Shown in pieces: positions 17,279 through 25,481 of a DNA stretch of 56,415 nt (the first letter of the stretch is position 1; every line of letters starts with the position of its first letter). The stretch lies in assembly GCF_011620665.1 (NCBI RefSeq), contig NZ_WOYQ01000082.1, positions 1-56,415 of the forward strand. Direction: 5' to 3'. Under the pieces are notes generated by a model. It did not search any database and was not told the DNA's origin. It worked only from the letters and a program-made list of their open reading frames with translations. A program made the translations under genes and the position numbers. The stretch comes from Microbacterium sp. (GTDB lineage: Bacteria > Actinomycetota > Actinomycetes > Actinomycetales > Microbacteriaceae).

Positions 17279-18282
17279 GGTCGAGCCGCCGCGTGCACCG
17301 CGAACCTGGGCGAATCGCCCGCGAGCACTGCCAGCAGGTCATCGGTCGCCATGACGCCCATCCCATCGATGCCTTCGCGGGTCTGCGCGCCGAGGTGCGG
17401 GGTGATGATCACCCGATCGGCAAGCCGAGGGGCCAGAAGGGGTGAGTCGGTCCCGTGGTTCTCGGTGGCGAGCGAATCAGCTGCATAGGCGGACAGGCGT
17501 CGCGACTCCAGTGCGCGAACGACGGCGGCTTCGTCCACGAGATCCGCGCGCGCGGTGTTCACGAGAAACAGCTCACGGTCACCCATCGCAAGCCAGGCGT
17601 CATCGACGAGCCGCGACCCTCCTGGTACATGCAGGGTGACGACGTCGCTCAGTCGCGGGATCTCGTCCGCCTCGACTCGGCGGACCACGCGGAAGATGTC
17701 ATCGTCGGGTGCGACCCACGGATCGTGACCCAGGATCTCGCAGCCGAAGACCGCCAGGCGGGTGGCGACGCCGCGACCGATGCGGCCCAGCCCAACAATG
17801 CCCACCGTGAGAGCGGAGAGCTCTCGAGCGGTCCAGCCGCTCCAATCGCCAGCCCTTACGCGTCGGTCCGCGGCGGGTATGCCTCGCAGTGCTGCAAGCA
17901 GGAGTGCGATCGTGTGTTCGACGACTGCTGCGGAGTTCGCGCCCGGAGTGTTCGTCACCACGATGCCGAGTGCATCGGCTGCATCCATATCAACGGCATC
18001 GATGCCCACCCCGTAGCGGGCGACGATCTTCAGATTCGGCGCCCCTTCCAACGCCGCCGCCGTCACCGGGCCGGTACCCGCAATCCAACCCACGGCCCGA
18101 GGCAGCACGGCGACAAGTTCGGCCAGATCGTGTGCAGGCGACGCGCGCACGACGTCATATCCCGCGTCAGCCAACTCGGCCACGAGGTCTCTATTTCCCG
18201 AGCCGAACGACCGTGAGGTCACGAGGACGACGGGTCGCGGAGATGGCGAAGTTGACACGGTAGTGAAACTATCAGAATTCAT
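17275..18282 (-). CDS. D-isomer-specific 2-hydroxyacid dehydrogenase
   Basis: This protein of about 335 aa resembles phosphoglycerate dehydrogenase and other D-2-hydroxyacid dehydrogenases. The NAD site is VGIVGLGRIGRGVA. The catalytic set is visible as R in NTARADLVDE, a following glutamate region, and H in VIITPHLGAQT. The start is uncertain: ATG 18282 or an in-frame GTG at 18312. It is the first gene of an operon with the aldolase and hydrolase, and the shared palindrome at 18334-18346 lies just upstream. It lacks the ACT domain of SerA, so a catabolic role is more likely than serine synthesis. Confidence 0.85.
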   Translation of the reverse strand: MNSDSFTTVSTSPSPRPVVLVTSRSFGSGNRDLVAELADAGYDVVRASPAHDLAELVAVLPRAVGWIAGTGPVTAAALEGAPNLKIVARYGVGIDAVDMDAADALGIVVTNTPGANSAAVVEHTIALLLAALRGIPAADRRVRAGDWSGWTARELSALTVGIVGLGRIGRGVATRLAVFGCEILGHDPWVAPDDDIFRVVRRVEADEIPRLSDVVTLHVPGGSRLVDDAWLAMGDRELFLVNTARADLVDEAAVVRALESRRLSAYAADSLATENHGTDSPLLAPRLADRVIITPHLGAQTREGIDGMGVMATDDLLAVLAGDSPRFAVHAAARP

Positions 18283-18333
18283 GACTCGAGCACCCGATAC
18301 GTACGGTTCCACGGTGTCGCTCGATGTTTTCCA

Positions 18334-18346
18334 GTAGTATTGCTAC
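18334..18346. promoter_or_regulatory. Palindromic operator between divergent dehydrogenase genes
   Basis: The site reads GTAGTATTGCTAC, identical to the core of the 9876-9892 palindrome. TAGTAT (18335-18340) fits a -10 for the rightward alcohol dehydrogenase gene. The same palindrome lies 20-50 bp before the leftward hydroxyacid dehydrogenase start, so one site could control both directions. Confidence 0.6.
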
Positions 18347-18438
18347 CCAGTGGACGGAGATCGGTTCGATGACAGTGCGAGGGAAAGACGCGCAGCAGCA
18401 GGACGCGAGTCCGCGCGCGAATCGGGTTGAAGTGCGAA

Positions 18439-19392
18439 GTGCCTAGCAAGGTCGTCGCGGTCGCCCCGGGAGAGATCGCCCTCATCGATTTCGACCGCCA
18501 GGCGGTGGGTACTGACGAGGTCGCCGGTCCGACCATCGCGACGGTATTGAGCCCGGGCACGGAACTGGCCGTCGCCTACGGAACGCGTGACTCCATTCCC
18601 CTTCCGGCTGATCTCGGGTACTCGGCTGTCTTCCGGGTAGAGGAGGTCGGACGGGACGCCTCCGGCTGGGCGCCCGGCGACCTTGGGGTCACTCTGGGTC
18701 CGCACGCATCCTGGCAGCGGCGTTCCGCCGACGACGTGCTGCATGTGCCGAGTGGGTTGACTCCCCGCACCGCCACATTCGCCCGCCTCATGAACGTACC
18801 GATGAGCGCGGTCGCGACCTCGGCCTCGCGACCGGGCCGTCGCGCCGCGGTGCTCGGACTCGGGTTGATCGGTCAGCTCACCGCCCGAGTGCTGCAGGCG
18901 AGCGGCTTCAACACGGTGGCGGCCGATGCGTCCGAGATCCGGCGCAACCTGCTGCCGCCATCCATTCCTGCGTTCGATACCCTCGCAGACGAGTCCGTCG
19001 ACTTCCTCGTGGAATGCTCCGGAACCGAGGGCGGCGTGAACGCTGGGCTGCGCGCACTGAAGCCGGGTGGGGAACTCGTGCTCAGCGGAGTGCCCTGGCT
19101 GCGTCGATCCGATGCCTCGGCATTCGATGTGCTCGATCCCGTGTTCCACAAGTTCCTGACGCTGCGCAGCGGCTGGGAATGGCAGCTCCCGTGGAGGTCG
19201 AAGCAATGGGTTCCCAGCATCGACCTGGCCACGCTCATGGGGCAGTCCCTGACATGGCTTGCCGACGGCATAGTAGATGTCTCCGGCCTCGCGACGACGA
19301 TCGCACCGGAGGATGTGCCCGACTACTACCTGGCGGTGAAGACGCGGACCGCGTCGACGCTCACCGCGATCGTCGAATGGGAGAAGCAATGA
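18439..19392 (+). CDS. Zinc-binding alcohol dehydrogenase-like protein (MDR family)
   Basis: This 317-aa medium-chain dehydrogenase is recognised by its catalytic-domain end (VPSGLTPRTATFARLMNVP) and Rossmann core VLGLGLIGQLTARVLQ. The early GHE zinc motif is absent, so it is a divergent member. The GTG at 18439 has GAAG upstream; TTG 18427 in the same frame is an alternative. The predicted transcript also carries a 26-codon GTG-initiated reading frame (18350-18430) ending at the start region. It overlaps the VOC gene by ATGA. Confidence 0.78.
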   Translation: MPSKVVAVAPGEIALIDFDRQAVGTDEVAGPTIATVLSPGTELAVAYGTRDSIPLPADLGYSAVFRVEEVGRDASGWAPGDLGVTLGPHASWQRRSADDVLHVPSGLTPRTATFARLMNVPMSAVATSASRPGRRAAVLGLGLIGQLTARVLQASGFNTVAADASEIRRNLLPPSIPAFDTLADESVDFLVECSGTEGGVNAGLRALKPGGELVLSGVPWLRRSDASAFDVLDPVFHKFLTLRSGWEWQLPWRSKQWVPSIDLATLMGQSLTWLADGIVDVSGLATTIAPEDVPDYYLAVKTRTASTLTAIVEWEKQ

Positions 19393-19853
19393 GGCACCCG
19401 GTGTCCGAACAGTCGAGCGCGACCGAACTTCACTTCTGCATCGTCACCGACGACATTTCGCGAACAACCGAATGGTTGACGAGCCTCCTCGGCGCGCCCC
19501 TGCCCGCCATCGAAGATGGCCCTCGCCCCAACCTCCACCAGGAGTACCGAGGGGATGTCGTCGACGACGAGTTCCGCCAGGTGTACTTCATCTGGCGGGG
19601 CGTGGGCATCGAACTGATCCAGCCCGGTCCGCGACCAAGCAGTTGGCGGAGCCACCTCGAGCGATTCGGAACGGGTATCCACCACATTGGAGTGCGAGGC
19701 GGCGACACCCCCGAGACCGGCGAGGAGCTCACACGAATGGGGCACGCCATTGTTCACCAAGGTGGGTCGGATGCCGGTTCGTTCGCCTACTTCGACACCA
19801 CGTCGGAGTTAGGAGTGCTGCTCGAGCTCGTCACCGACGTGAGCCGCCGGTAG
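19389..19853 (+). CDS. VOC/glyoxalase-superfamily protein
   Basis: This 154-aa protein has the paired beta-alpha-beta-beta-beta pattern of vicinal-oxygen-chelate enzymes: LHFCIVTDDISRTTEWLTSL at the start, IELIQPGP and HHIGV in the middle, and VLLELVTD at the end. Such proteins bind a metal and act as isomerases, lyases or dioxygenases. It overlaps the alcohol dehydrogenase gene by 4 bp and so probably acts in the same pathway, for example as an epimerase. Its stop codon lies inside a tandem repeat. Confidence 0.78.
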   Translation: MRHPVSEQSSATELHFCIVTDDISRTTEWLTSLLGAPLPAIEDGPRPNLHQEYRGDVVDDEFRQVYFIWRGVGIELIQPGPRPSSWRSHLERFGTGIHHIGVRGGDTPETGEELTRMGHAIVHQGGSDAGSFAYFDTTSELGVLLELVTDVSRR

Positions 19854-19921
19854 GGGGCCGCCGGTAGGGGGGCCGCCGGTAGGGGGCCGCCGGTAGGGGA
19901 GCCGCCGGTGGGGGCCGGCGG
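19843..19921. repeat. GC-rich tandem repeat ending in a hairpin
   Basis: The unit GCCGCCGGTAGGGG starts at 19843, 19857, 19872 and 19886, with a variant at 19901, giving five copies spaced 14-15 nt. The last copy forms an inverted repeat CCGCCGG/CCGGCGG (19902-19921) with a 6-nt loop. The repeat begins inside the VOC gene and includes its stop codon. It may act as a terminator or be a replication-slippage expansion. From 19922 to 20175 no gene is visible. Confidence 0.75.
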
Positions 19922-20133
19922 TCGCGGGCCGGAGATCGCGTGCGTTGGCGCCCGGCAATCTTGAGACCTACTCATCGACGACCGTCGTTCCTAATGCGGA
20001 CACTGGTGGGTCCCTCAGGCACCCCTACCGTGAGTGGGCATTCAACATCCTGATCCACCTTGCGAATTCCCCCGGATGCCCAACTCCCGTTGCGCGCCCT
20101 GCACTTCCGCAGTCGCGTGAGTGTCCGAAACCT

Positions 20134-20156
20134 ACGGTGGGAATGATGCCCACCGT
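20134..20156. terminator. Hairpin between convergent genes
   Basis: ACGGTGGG (20134-20141) and CCCACCGT (20149-20156) form a perfect 8-bp stem with a 7-nt loop. It lies just downstream of the minus-strand regulator gene and faces the end of the VOC gene. There is no T tract, so a terminator role is plausible but not certain. Confidence 0.45.
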
Positions 20157-20175
20157 GGGTCCACGCGAACTCAAT

Positions 20176-20499
20176 TCAGAACTCCCCGATCGCCATCCCG
20201 AGACGCAGGTAGAGGTCGGTTACGGCTTCGTTGTTCGCGCGGTACTTGACCCAGACGCCCTTGCGGGACTCCCCCGCGATCGCAGGCGGGTCGGCGATCA
20301 CCAGGCCCGCGACCTCGAGCTCATTGAGCCGTGGCTGAATCGTCGTGGGACCCAGGTCGAGAGCGTCGCATATCGGCCCGACGGTGACGTCAGGGTTTGA
20401 GCGCAGGTAACGAAGGATCGCCGCTTTGACGAGGTTGCCCAGTAGGGCAATCGGATCTTGGGCGTCTTCCGAACCTGCGGGCTGGGCGAGACGAGGCAT
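20176..20499 (-). CDS. Winged-helix (ArsR-like) transcriptional regulator
   Basis: This 107-aa protein has an ArsR/MarR-like winged helix across most of its length: helices around ALLGNLVKAAILRYLRSNP, a recognition segment ICDALDLGPTTIQPRLNELE, and a wing with LVIADPP and VWVKYRAN. No metal-binding cysteines are present. The ATG at 20499 was preferred to the upstream GTG frame, which adds basic residues. It is divergent from the conjugation operon and is the nearest candidate regulator for it; that role is inferred from position. Confidence 0.78.
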   Translation of the reverse strand: MPRLAQPAGSEDAQDPIALLGNLVKAAILRYLRSNPDVTVGPICDALDLGPTTIQPRLNELEVAGLVIADPPAIAGESRKGVWVKYRANNEAVTDLYLRLGMAIGEF

Positions 20500-20553
20500 G
20501 CGCCTATTGTGCCGCACGGGTCGCACGCCAGTCCAGGAAACCATCCCGGTTAG

Positions 20554-20582
20554 TTGTGTACTTTTCTCCCATACTGTTATAG
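20554..20582 (+). promoter_or_regulatory. Candidate promoter of the conjugation operon
   Basis: TTGTGT (20554-20559) and TTATAG (20577-20582) are separated by 17 nt, a good vegetative promoter for this GC-rich genome. It lies between the regulator gene and the first transfer gene. The 20500-20881 interval otherwise contains one perfect DnaA box and no credible gene; the open frames there have noncoding composition. Confidence 0.5.
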
Positions 20583-20751
20583 CGTGTGGGCATGTTTAAA
20601 GGCTGCGAGCTATCTGGACCGAACAGGAGGTCGCCGCAGGTCCACGTGTCCCCCGAACTACCTACAGACATTGCCCGTTTCCCAAGGGTACAATCGCGTC
20701 GGCGCTGCCAGATAGTCGTCTGTTCCTCCACAGGCCGCAGCAGTCGCGAGG

Positions 20752-20760
20752 TTATCCACA
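20752..20760 (+). other. Perfect DnaA box
   Basis: TTATCCACA matches the DnaA box consensus exactly. It is single, in the 382-bp noncoding region before the transfer operon, so it may be coincidental, a DnaA-regulated site, or part of a replication origin of the excised element. Confidence 0.35.
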
Positions 20761-20881
20761 ACTTCGCGTCACTTCCTTTTCCGAGACTGCGATTCGTGCG
20801 TAGGATGCCGTCACGGCGACCGACGCACGAGCCTTTCCATCCATGCACGGCAGCCGTCCTGGAGATCGGGAGGGCCGACCG

Positions 20882-21619
20882 ATGATGACGAACAAGAGCC
20901 CAGGACGTCGCGGGCTCGTGTGGGCCCTCATCGGCGGGCTCGTACTCATCGCGGGGATCGTGGCGATCATCGTCAGCTCCACGCTGCCGCGGTCAGGAGC
21001 TGAACCGACCGCGACCTCCCCTGGCGCCTCGGTCGGGCCGACCGGCACCGCAACCGACCCGCCGACTGACAAGTTCGTGGATCCGACCGCCTCCGAGAGA
21101 GGTTGGACGCCGGAGCCGATCACGAAAGATGCCGAGATCTACATTCGCGCTGCCCTCGAAGCCGCATCCACCTTCGATACGACCAAGAGCAGCCGAGAAG
21201 AGTGGCTCAACTATCTGGACACGTGGTTCACGCTCGATACGCGGTACACGTCCGAAGAGGATCAACAGGCTGCAACGACATCTTCAAAGGTCGAGATGAG
21301 AACAGGTGTCGTGCTTCCGCAGGAGGAGTGGGATTCGCTCGCCAACGAGGACGGCCGTGTTGTGGCGACGACGACAGGTGAGGTCCTGTACGTCGCGGTC
21401 TCCGACGACGCATCCGGTGAAATGTCCATCGGAACGTCGGACGTGACGCTCACCTTCACTCGCTCTGACGGTGGCGACAGCGAGACCTCGTACGACGAGC
21501 AGGTGCGCGTGAGCGTGCAGGTCCTCTGCGGCCCAAGCTCCATCCCCACCCCAGACACGGCTCAACGGCCTGGCGACTGCAAGGTGGTCCGCTACTTCAC
21601 GGAGCCGTTGGAGCCCTGA
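20882..21619 (+). CDS. Membrane-anchored transfer protein of unknown function
   Basis: This 245-aa protein has a short basic N-terminus, one membrane helix (about 12-35), a threonine/proline-rich linker and an extracytoplasmic domain with two cysteines near the C-terminus (LCGPSS and PGDCK). GGGAGGG precedes the ATG. It is the first gene of the T4SS operon, ending one base before the next ATG. The topology, one N-terminal helix and an NTF2-sized outer domain, resembles VirB8-type proteins, but I see no motif that proves it. Confidence 0.75.
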   Translation: MMTNKSPGRRGLVWALIGGLVLIAGIVAIIVSSTLPRSGAEPTATSPGASVGPTGTATDPPTDKFVDPTASERGWTPEPITKDAEIYIRAALEAASTFDTTKSSREEWLNYLDTWFTLDTRYTSEEDQQAATTSSKVEMRTGVVLPQEEWDSLANEDGRVVATTTGEVLYVAVSDDASGEMSIGTSDVTLTFTRSDGGDSETSYDEQVRVSVQVLCGPSSIPTPDTAQRPGDCKVVRYFTEPLEP

Positions 21620-21620
21620 C

Positions 21621-22232
21621 ATGGGAGCCCCAGCGATCGCCGCCGCGGCCCTCAACACGAGGACCGGCCGGAAGATCCTGGTAGGGGCGATCGTCGGAAT
21701 CGCGCTCATCGTCGCGTTCCTCGTGACACCGCTCATCGCGATCCCGTTCGCGATCGTCGGCGCGTCCGCGAGCACTACCGAAACGACAGTGGGTGGCGCT
21801 CCGGCAGTGAACGGCGACTGGGGCTACCCCCTCGCCGGCGACTACTCCAAGGGCCGCGGCTTCGGCTATAACCCGGTGATCGGCTGCGGCTACTGCTCGA
21901 CGAACCACCAGGGCTACGACATGGCCCAGGGCTGCGGCGCCACGATCTACGCGGCTGGCCCCGGCCGGGTCATCACTGCGGGCACCTACCAGGGCTATGG
22001 CAACGCTGTCCGCATCGACCATGGCAACGAGATCGTGACCCTCTACGGCCACATGCAGTGGGACTCGCTCAGGGTATCCGTTGGCCAGCAGGTCGAAGCT
22101 GGCACGCCGATCGGCGCCGAGGGCAATACCGGCAAATCGTTCGGATGTCACCTGCACTTCGAAGTCCGCAAGTCCGGAACTCCGGTACCTCCGGAGCCCT
22201 TCATGGCCGCACTTGGCCTCCCCCTGAAGTAG
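21621..22232 (+). CDS. M23-family peptidase of the conjugation apparatus
   Basis: This 203-aa protein has an N-terminal membrane helix (about 20-50) and a LytM/M23 metallopeptidase domain exposed outside. Zinc-site motifs are HQGYDMAQG (H and D) and CHLHFEV (HxH). Cysteines in GCGYC and QGCG may form disulfides. The enzyme would cut peptidoglycan cross-bridges to let the transfer channel through the thick wall. Its start lies one base after the previous stop. Confidence 0.88.
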   Translation: MGAPAIAAAALNTRTGRKILVGAIVGIALIVAFLVTPLIAIPFAIVGASASTTETTVGGAPAVNGDWGYPLAGDYSKGRGFGYNPVIGCGYCSTNHQGYDMAQGCGATIYAAGPGRVITAGTYQGYGNAVRIDHGNEIVTLYGHMQWDSLRVSVGQQVEAGTPIGAEGNTGKSFGCHLHFEVRKSGTPVPPEPFMAALGLPLK

Positions 22233-22255
22233 TTCACAGAGCAAGGAGCATGACC

Positions 22256-22552
22256 ATGATCACGCGTATCGTCCCGACCGATGTCGACGTCCCCGACATC
22301 CAACCAGACTTCTCCGCCCCGTTCTTCCAAGGCTTTCAGGTCATCGCGTCGTACATCCTTGCCGGAGCGATGCTGGTCGTCTTGATCATGCTGATCCTTG
22401 CCGGCGCCTCACTCGCCTTCCGCGGTCTCGCCTCCGATCGAGTGCGCACCTGGGCAGGTGAGAACATCCTCTGGATCTTCATCGCCGCCGCCGTCCTCGG
22501 CGCGGCGTCGGGCGTGTTCGCCTGGTTCATCAACTTCGACTTCGGGTTCTGA
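22256..22552 (+). CDS. Small two-helix membrane protein (VirB2-pilin-like candidate)
   Basis: This 98-aa protein has two hydrophobic helices, ILAGAMLVVLIMLILAG and ILWIFIAAAVLGAASG, joined by a short charged loop, as in VirB2/TrbC pilins and in TcpD-like T4SS components. The ATG at 22256 is 7 nt from AAGGAG; the ATG at 22250 would be too close. Its stop overlaps the next ATG (TGATG). The pilin assignment rests on size, topology and the VirB6-like gene that follows. Confidence 0.75.
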   Translation: MITRIVPTDVDVPDIQPDFSAPFFQGFQVIASYILAGAMLVVLIMLILAGASLAFRGLASDRVRTWAGENILWIFIAAAVLGAASGVFAWFINFDFGF

Positions 22553-23991
22553 TGAACGCCCTGCGCGCGCTTCGTGTCGGCATCGTAGTCGGCATCGCGC
22601 TGGCGCTCGGTTCGAGCGTTTCGGCGCAGGCAACGACGACCAGCGCCGCAAAGCCTGTATCGATGGCGTCGGTGAGCGGCGAGCCGTGGTCAGCCCCGGC
22701 GTATCCCGTCGACTGTCAGACCGCGAGCGGACAGGTCACGTGCACTCCGACCGATCCGAGTGCCGTCACTGCCCAGCAGTGCTTCATGGGAGTGTCCTTG
22801 GCCGGTAAGAACGCGACGGTCTGCACCACCTACGAGGGCCACGTGGAGGCGATCCAGTCCGACGGTGGCCGCGCGCTTCTGGTCAAGTACGGCTGCAGCC
22901 TCGGCGACGCCGTCTGCCTCACCTTCGAGAACGCCGGCCGCGGTATGGCTCTGGCAACGACCGGGATGATGTTCATCGTCGCGGACAACATGCGCTTCGA
23001 CTCCTCCACCCTGCTGTGGACGGCGGCGGTCAATGAGTGGTCGTTCTGGCAATGGGCGATACTCATCATCACCTTTGGCGCGATGGTGTGGGCGATCGCC
23101 GCCGCTGTCATCTCCGGCGACCGCGAGGAGCTCGTCGGCGCGCTAGTCCGCTCCTTCATCGCGATCCCTGCGGTGCCGATCACACTGTGGCTCACCGGGC
23201 ACCTGCTGAACGCGGTCGACGACATGACCTGGTACCTCATGAACCGCGATGGCCCATTCGGCCTCTTCTCCACGATGCAGTCGGTCATGTGGGCTGGCGG
23301 GCAGGCGAACTACTTCTTCGCGTTCCTCATCCACGGTCTCCTCATGCTCGGGATGCTGCTGCTCATGCTGGTATTCGCGTTCCGCAACATCGTGCTCGCT
23401 GCGCTCATCATGGTCGGGCCTGTGGCATGGATGCTGTTTCCCGTCCGAGGAATCGGACCCCAATGGGTCGTGCGCTACGTCTCTGCCGTGGTCGTGCTCT
23501 TGCTCACCGGACCGCTCACGATCGGATTCATCACCCTCATCATCAACGGGCTCGCGTCAGTGAAGACGATCTGGAACCCGCAATCCTGGCCGCTCATCGT
23601 CGGTCTCGTTCTCGTCGCATTCGCTCCGTTCGCGATCTTCGGACTGTTCAGCTTCGCCGGAGCGGTCGCCGCTGACGGGGTCGGCTCACGTCTCGGTTCA
23701 CACGGTGGACGCATGGCCTCCGGCGCGGCACGGTCCGCCGCCCGCATCCCGACGCGGATGGGCGCTCTCCCCTCCGGGGTTCGACCGGGCGGCGCCGCCA
23801 CTTCATCGAGCTCGTCTCCGAAGCCTGCAACAACGAGGTCGACTGCGGGCGGGGCAAGGGGCGCGTCAGCGCCCGCGCAGACCGGCACTACGGCCGGGAG
23901 CGCTCCTCGAGCGTCGACCGCTGGCCGCTCCTTCACCGCACCTCCGCCCTCATCGCCTCAGCCGCCCAAGACCGATCGGAGTCCGTCATGA
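22552..23991 (+). CDS. VirB6/TrbL-like polytopic T4SS protein
   Basis: This 479-aa protein has a signal peptide (cleavage near SVSAQA), a cysteine-containing outer domain (about 50-130), then about six membrane helices (about 160-390) and a long Ser/Pro/Thr/Gly-rich cytoplasmic tail. This is the organisation of VirB6/TrbL-type inner-membrane channel proteins of Gram-positive T4SSs. It overlaps the neighbouring genes on both sides (TGATG and ATGA), so translation is coupled through the operon. Confidence 0.82.
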   Translation: MNALRALRVGIVVGIALALGSSVSAQATTTSAAKPVSMASVSGEPWSAPAYPVDCQTASGQVTCTPTDPSAVTAQQCFMGVSLAGKNATVCTTYEGHVEAIQSDGGRALLVKYGCSLGDAVCLTFENAGRGMALATTGMMFIVADNMRFDSSTLLWTAAVNEWSFWQWAILIITFGAMVWAIAAAVISGDREELVGALVRSFIAIPAVPITLWLTGHLLNAVDDMTWYLMNRDGPFGLFSTMQSVMWAGGQANYFFAFLIHGLLMLGMLLLMLVFAFRNIVLAALIMVGPVAWMLFPVRGIGPQWVVRYVSAVVVLLLTGPLTIGFITLIINGLASVKTIWNPQSWPLIVGLVLVAFAPFAIFGLFSFAGAVAADGVGSRLGSHGGRMASGAARSAARIPTRMGALPSGVRPGGAATSSSSSPKPATTRSTAGGARGASAPAQTGTTAGSAPRASTAGRSFTAPPPSSPQPPKTDRSPS

Positions 23992-25481
23992 CTGCTACCC
24001 CCGAGTACGCGCGTCCGGTCCGATTGACGCGCCGGTCACGACAGGGCGTGGTGATGGGCATGGACCCTTGGCAGCTGGCGTTCCTGACTACGTCGGCGCT
24101 GATCCTCCTCGTCTTCGTGAATCGCTTCGGCCCGCTCGGGCTGCTGTACGGCGCTCCGCTGTACCTCGGCTTCGGCGTGACGGCGCTGACCAGCATCCAT
24201 GGGGTGTCCGCGCCGAGGATGGCCGGTCTGTGGCTGATGAAGCAGGTGCGCGGTGCCACCGGCGCGACCACCCAGGCCTTCCGCCCCGAGCAGTCGCGGC
24301 TAACCGGGACCCTGAACCTGCCCGGCACGCGCGCGTCGATCGAACTCTGGGATGTGAACCACATCGCGGCCACCTACAACCCGCACGACCGATCCGTGTC
24401 GGTGATCGCCGAGCTCGAGGTGCAGGGGTTCCTGATGCACGACCTCCCTGAGCGTTTCGACCTCGCGGAGCAGTTCGACCGCGTCCTCGGCCCGTTCACG
24501 CAGCGCCCCGGCGTCAAGCGGGTCACGCTGCAGGAACGCACTCTACCGACAACTATCCGCGCGGCCCGCGAGCACTACGACACGGTGCGCCGGCTGCAGG
24601 ATCTGAACCCGGACTCCCCTGTTGCGCACAACTATCAGGACGTGATGGATGGCTCGGAGCGCTTCGAGGTGGCGCACCGCAACTACATCGTGCTCACGCT
24701 TGACCTCGTCGCACTCGGCTCGCAGCTGAAGGCCCTCGGCGGAGGCAAGGAAGCGATCCTCACCCTCGCGCAGATCGAAGCAGGCAATCTTGCCGATGCA
24801 CTCACCTCCGCGAAGATCACCGTGCGGCGCTGGCTCTCCCCGCGCGACGTCGCGGCGCTGGGGCGGCTTGCGTTCGACCCGGAGTTCGCGCCGATCGTCC
24901 AGAATCGCCCCGACGAACTCGCTGGAGTCGATCCGGTGGCGATCGGACCGATGTACCTCGAGGAGCCAAAGGGCCGAAACGGCATCGTCCTGACCGACTC
25001 AGGCGTGCACACCACAATGTGGGTGCACGAGTGGCCGCGGTCCGACTCCCCCGTCGGGTTCTTATCTCCGGTGGTGTTTGCCCGGCACCCGAACACCGGT
25101 GAAGCGATCACGCACATCCTCTCCATCGTGCTCACCCCCGTGCCGGTCTCGAAGGCGCTCAAGCGCATCCGTGACGACAAGAAGGTGTGGCGGGGCAACG
25201 AGTCGCTCCGCGCGAAGCGGGGGGCGGATGGTTCGGCAGCCGACGCCGCGGACTGGCGCGCGCTCGAGCAACGCGAGCAAGAGATCGCACACGGCCACGG
25301 CGAATTCCAATACGGGGCGTACCTCACGATCACGGCGCCCAACGAGGAACGGCTCGATCAAGCGATCGCCGGCATGCGCAACGCACTGTCCCGCGCGGGC
25401 ATGGAGGCACAGATCCTGTACTGCCAACAAGCTGAGGCGCTCATGGTCAACGCGCTCCCGATCGGTCTGGGGATGAAGTGA
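23988..25481 (+). CDS. SCO6880-family T4SS protein
   Basis: This 497-aa protein starts with a basic segment and two membrane helices (about 27-70), followed by a soluble domain rich in charged residues (from about 80). The architecture and the sequence around YARPVRLTRRSRQGVVMGM recall the actinobacterial SCO6880 family found in T4SS operons before a VirB4-type ATPase. It may stand for the VirB3 plus VirB4 N-terminal part, with the ATPase encoded next door; that split is inference. ATGA overlap with the VirB6-like gene. Confidence 0.8.
   Translation: MTATPEYARPVRLTRRSRQGVVMGMDPWQLAFLTTSALILLVFVNRFGPLGLLYGAPLYLGFGVTALTSIHGVSAPRMAGLWLMKQVRGATGATTQAFRPEQSRLTGTLNLPGTRASIELWDVNHIAATYNPHDRSVSVIAELEVQGFLMHDLPERFDLAEQFDRVLGPFTQRPGVKRVTLQERTLPTTIRAAREHYDTVRRLQDLNPDSPVAHNYQDVMDGSERFEVAHRNYIVLTLDLVALGSQLKALGGGKEAILTLAQIEAGNLADALTSAKITVRRWLSPRDVAALGRLAFDPEFAPIVQNRPDELAGVDPVAIGPMYLEEPKGRNGIVLTDSGVHTTMWVHEWPRSDSPVGFLSPVVFARHPNTGEAITHILSIVLTPVPVSKALKRIRDDKKVWRGNESLRAKRGADGSAADAADWRALEQREQEIAHGHGEFQYGAYLTITAPNEERLDQAIAGMRNALSRAGMEAQILYCQQAEALMVNALPIGLGMK

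Noticed and set aside
20586..20885. Open frames on both strands in the 20.5-20.9 kb interval
   Set aside because: No ribosome site, Arg/Ser-rich composition, and a promoter and DnaA box lie within them.
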